Below are positions 62,205-64,000 of a stretch of DNA of 64,000 bases, piece by piece. A program made the translations under genes and the position numbers. The notes under the pieces were generated by a model that saw only the letters and a program-made list of their open reading frames with translations, did not search any database and was not told the origin of the DNA. The DNA comes from Emiliania huxleyi CCMP1516 (Eukaryota; Haptophyta; Isochrysidales; Noelaerhabdaceae). Numbering within the stretch: the stretch's first letter is position 1; the number at the start of each line of letters is the position of its first letter. Where the stretch lies: positions 77,669 to 141,668 of the forward strand of contig NW_005197351.1 of the NCBI RefSeq assembly GCF_000372725.1, in the 5' to 3' direction.

Positions 62205-63539
62205 TCATGTGCGCCCGCGCTCCTTCGCGTCCTTGGCCGCGGAGTGAATGTACCCGCTCACGCGAGCCCTGTTCACCGAGTCAGCGGAGCCCCCGCGGAC
62301 GACGTGGCTTTTCATAAAGTCTTTGTTGGCGACGAGCTTGCGCTGAGCCGCACTCAGCTCCCTCTCCTCCCTCGCCTGCCTGTCTCGCAAAATCTGCGCG
62401 TCGAACTTGGCCTTGTGCGCCGCCTTGCTCAGCGCCTGGATCTCTTGCGCCCGCCCTGCGTTCAGCTCCTGCGGGCGCGGGCCCAGCCCGGAAGGGTCCC
62501 CGGCTGCTCGCGCGCCGCCGCGGACCGCCCTCGCCCGAATGAGCTCCTTGACCGCCTCATCAACCGCCCCCTCCTCGTCAGAGTCAGAGTCTGACTCCTC
62601 GCGGCTCTTTCCGGATCGGCGCGGGCTAGCGCGCGCGGCGGCCCTTGACCCGCCGCCACCGCCGCCGCCACCGCCGCCGCCGCCACCGCCGCCACCGCCG
62701 CCGCCGCCACCGCCGCCGCCGCCGCGAAGCACCTCATCGATCGCTCGCTGCAGCCGCTCGAGCTGCCCCGCCGTCCTCTCCTCGTCGTCGCGCCTGAAGC
62801 CGTCGACGACGGCAAAGACGAGCTGCTCGGCCGCGCCCTTGTGCGCGCGCAGCTCGAAACCGCTCAGCTTGACCCGCCGCTCGCACACGTCGAGCCGCAT
62901 CGACGCCGACGGCGCGCCGCGAAACGGCTTCAGCTGCGCCGGGACGAGCTTGGCGAGGACGAGGCCGTGCCGCCGGCTCGCCTGCAAACAAGACGGACTC
63001 TGGTCGTGGCGGACCGTGCCGCCGCCGTCGTCGGGCTCTCAAGGGCCACGTCAGCGCGCCTCGCTCAGCCGCACCAACGCCGGCAGCAGACCTACAGGGC
63101 TAGGAACCGTCTAGGAACCGTCTAGCGACCTTCTTGGGACCAGCGCCGGCAGCAGACCGTCGAGGTGCGTGCTATGGTTGCACACGATGTTGCGCGGCAG
63201 CTGCGCGCCCCAACGCCCGTCGCCCGTCCCTCGCGAGGCGCCCGCCGCCGCTGGCCTCGGCGCGGCGCACGGCGCGGGCGGAGGAGAGGCGACGGGGCTG
63301 CTGCGACCGTTGCACGCCGTGGCGGGGCCGTGCAAGTCTCGCACCAGCCGCCTTGCCTCCTCGCAGACGGCGACCAGCGCCTGCTCGCAGCTGGAGGGGT
63401 GAAGAGGCGCAACTCACAGCGCCTCGTCTCGCCGCAAGAGGGCGAGGCGCGCCTCGACGCCACGCTCCTGCCCATCGAGCCACGTGCGGAGGGCAGAGTG
63501 GAGGGAGGCCATCGGGGCGGCGTCGATCGTCTGCGTCAT
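62205..63539 (-). CDS. Unrecognised protein with poly-Gly tract (5' end incomplete)
   Basis: Exons resolved: 63539 (or further upstream)-63423, 63380-63158, 63091-63060 and 62981-62205. Introns are GC-AG (42 nt), GT-AG (66 nt) and GC-AG (78 nt). Readable segments are SLHSALRTWLDGQERGVEAR, VAVCEEARRLVRDLHGPATA, NIVCNHSTHLDGLLPALVRL, HGLVLAKLVPAQLKPFRGAP, RRVKLSGFELRAHKGAAEQL and VFAVVDGFRRDDEE. A run of about 26 Gly and an acidic DSDSDEEGAVDEAV region precede a basic helical tail. No family is recognised. Coding appears to continue upstream (LELPEGYPLK, GVELRCVSCPAL, around 63760-63910), so the first exons are missing. Confidence 0.5.
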
Positions 63540-63553
63540 GAAGACGTGCCACC

Positions 63554-63627
63554 ACTCAGGGCGGGGGATTGCGTTGCGGTGATGTGCGGTACTCAGGGCG
63601 GGGGATTGCGTTGCGGTGATGTGCGGT
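63554..63627 (-). repeat. Two perfect 37-bp tandem copies
   Basis: ACTCAGGGCGGGGGATTGCG plus 17 further bases is repeated exactly at 63554-63590 and 63591-63627, directly beside an exon of the poly-Gly gene. Confidence 0.9.
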
Positions 63628-63814
63628 GTACACGGAGCGCTGTGTGAATACGAGGAAGCCGAAGACACGAATACCGCCGAAGATGCGGTTGAATACGGTC
63701 GAATGCGTGACCTCTCGAGCGCGGGTTGGGACCCTCGAACACTTGCACGCACACGTGTTCCGCTTCTAAGGTCGAGCGCCGGGCACGAGACGCATCGCAG
63801 CTCGACGCCCCTCT

Positions 63815-63912
63815 TGAGCGGGTACCCCTCGGGCAGCTCGAGCTGCGGGGAGAAATGGGGAGATATGGGGAGATATCATGAGCGGGTACCCCTCGGGCAG
63901 CTCGAGCTGCGG
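63815..63912 (-). repeat. 34-bp perfect direct repeat with 64-bp period
   Basis: Copies at 63815-63848 and 63879-63912 (TGAGCGGGTACCCCTCGGGC and on). Between them are GGGGAGATAT-type units. On the minus strand this encodes QLELPEGYPL twice, out of frame with each other, so the 64-bp unit should be spliced. No G-starting donor fits all rotations. Confidence 0.85.
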
Positions 63913-64000
63913 CGGCCAGGGAGGGTGCGTTGCACACTCACTCCTTCCCGCGAGCGCGGGAAGGGAGGGCCGCAGGCGGGCTAGGAGAGAGGGAGGGCGT

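Overview
This is a 64 kb, very GC-rich nuclear contig from a photosynthetic eukaryote with an animal/plant-like core proteome. It carries a Rab2 GTPase, the Arp2/3 subunit ARPC5, ATG101, RAD23, a kinesin, a DEG7/Nma111-type HtrA protease and a light-dependent protochlorophyllide oxidoreductase (POR). It also encodes many cell-surface or Golgi proteins: GT90, GT92, a proline-rich lectin-like protein and a YHYH/dockerin protein. Genes lie on both strands and many have short introns (38-230 nt). By manual exon joining I resolved 40 introns: 20 begin GC, 17 GT and 3 GA, all ending AG. High GC, GC/GA donors, a POR with a complex leader and SPPPP-rich surface proteins suggest a secondary-plastid microalga, with a haptophyte as my first guess; a pelagophyte or dinoflagellate cannot be excluded. 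A 100-N assembly gap lies at 21827-21926.

Layout. 1-2.3 kb: ATG101 (runs off the left edge) and a GH43-like beta-propeller protein, both minus. 2.3-10 kb: repeat-rich DNA around an ankyrin/U-box gene, including a 1,001-bp hAT-like element with 16-bp TIRs and an 8-bp TSD. 10-13.6 kb: RCC1 fragment, glycosyltransferase-like gene, FkbM-like methyltransferase gene, PhyH dioxygenase. 13.6-16.3 kb: non-coding DNA with a 497-bp MITE. 16.3-23.4 kb: Rab2, ARPC5, a nucleotidyltransferase-JmjC fusion, the assembly gap, a small membrane protein. 23.4-25.4 kb: no gene. 25.4-35 kb: GT90, an acyltransferase-like fragment, a ubiquitin-like fusion, a conserved hypothetical, a SINE-like repeat, GT92, a PBK/TOPK-like kinase. 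35-46.4 kb: RAD23, a frameshifted RING/LRR locus, a lectin-like protein with a 909-bp tandem duplication, a kinesin with a SAM-like tail, an F-box/kelch protein. 46.4-64 kb: MIT coiled-coil protein, FKBP, the 14-exon DEG7 gene, POR, a CCCH fragment, a YHYH/dockerin protein and a poly-glycine protein.

The most unusual biology is in the introns. In DEG7, POR, the nucleotidyltransferase-JmjC fusion, the MIT protein and the poly-Gly protein, many introns are 65-80 nt long and are flanked by direct repeats. A copy of the first 5-30 bases of the downstream exon lies at the intron 5' end and supplies the donor site, followed by a filler made of an 11-12-bp minisatellite (CTAGACACTTC-like) in either orientation. 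This is the signature expected of recent intron gain by an introner-like process. Because the donor is copied exon sequence after AG, it explains why donors are GT, GC or GA. The genes do not form one pathway; the common thread is this intron-gain activity together with abundant local duplication.
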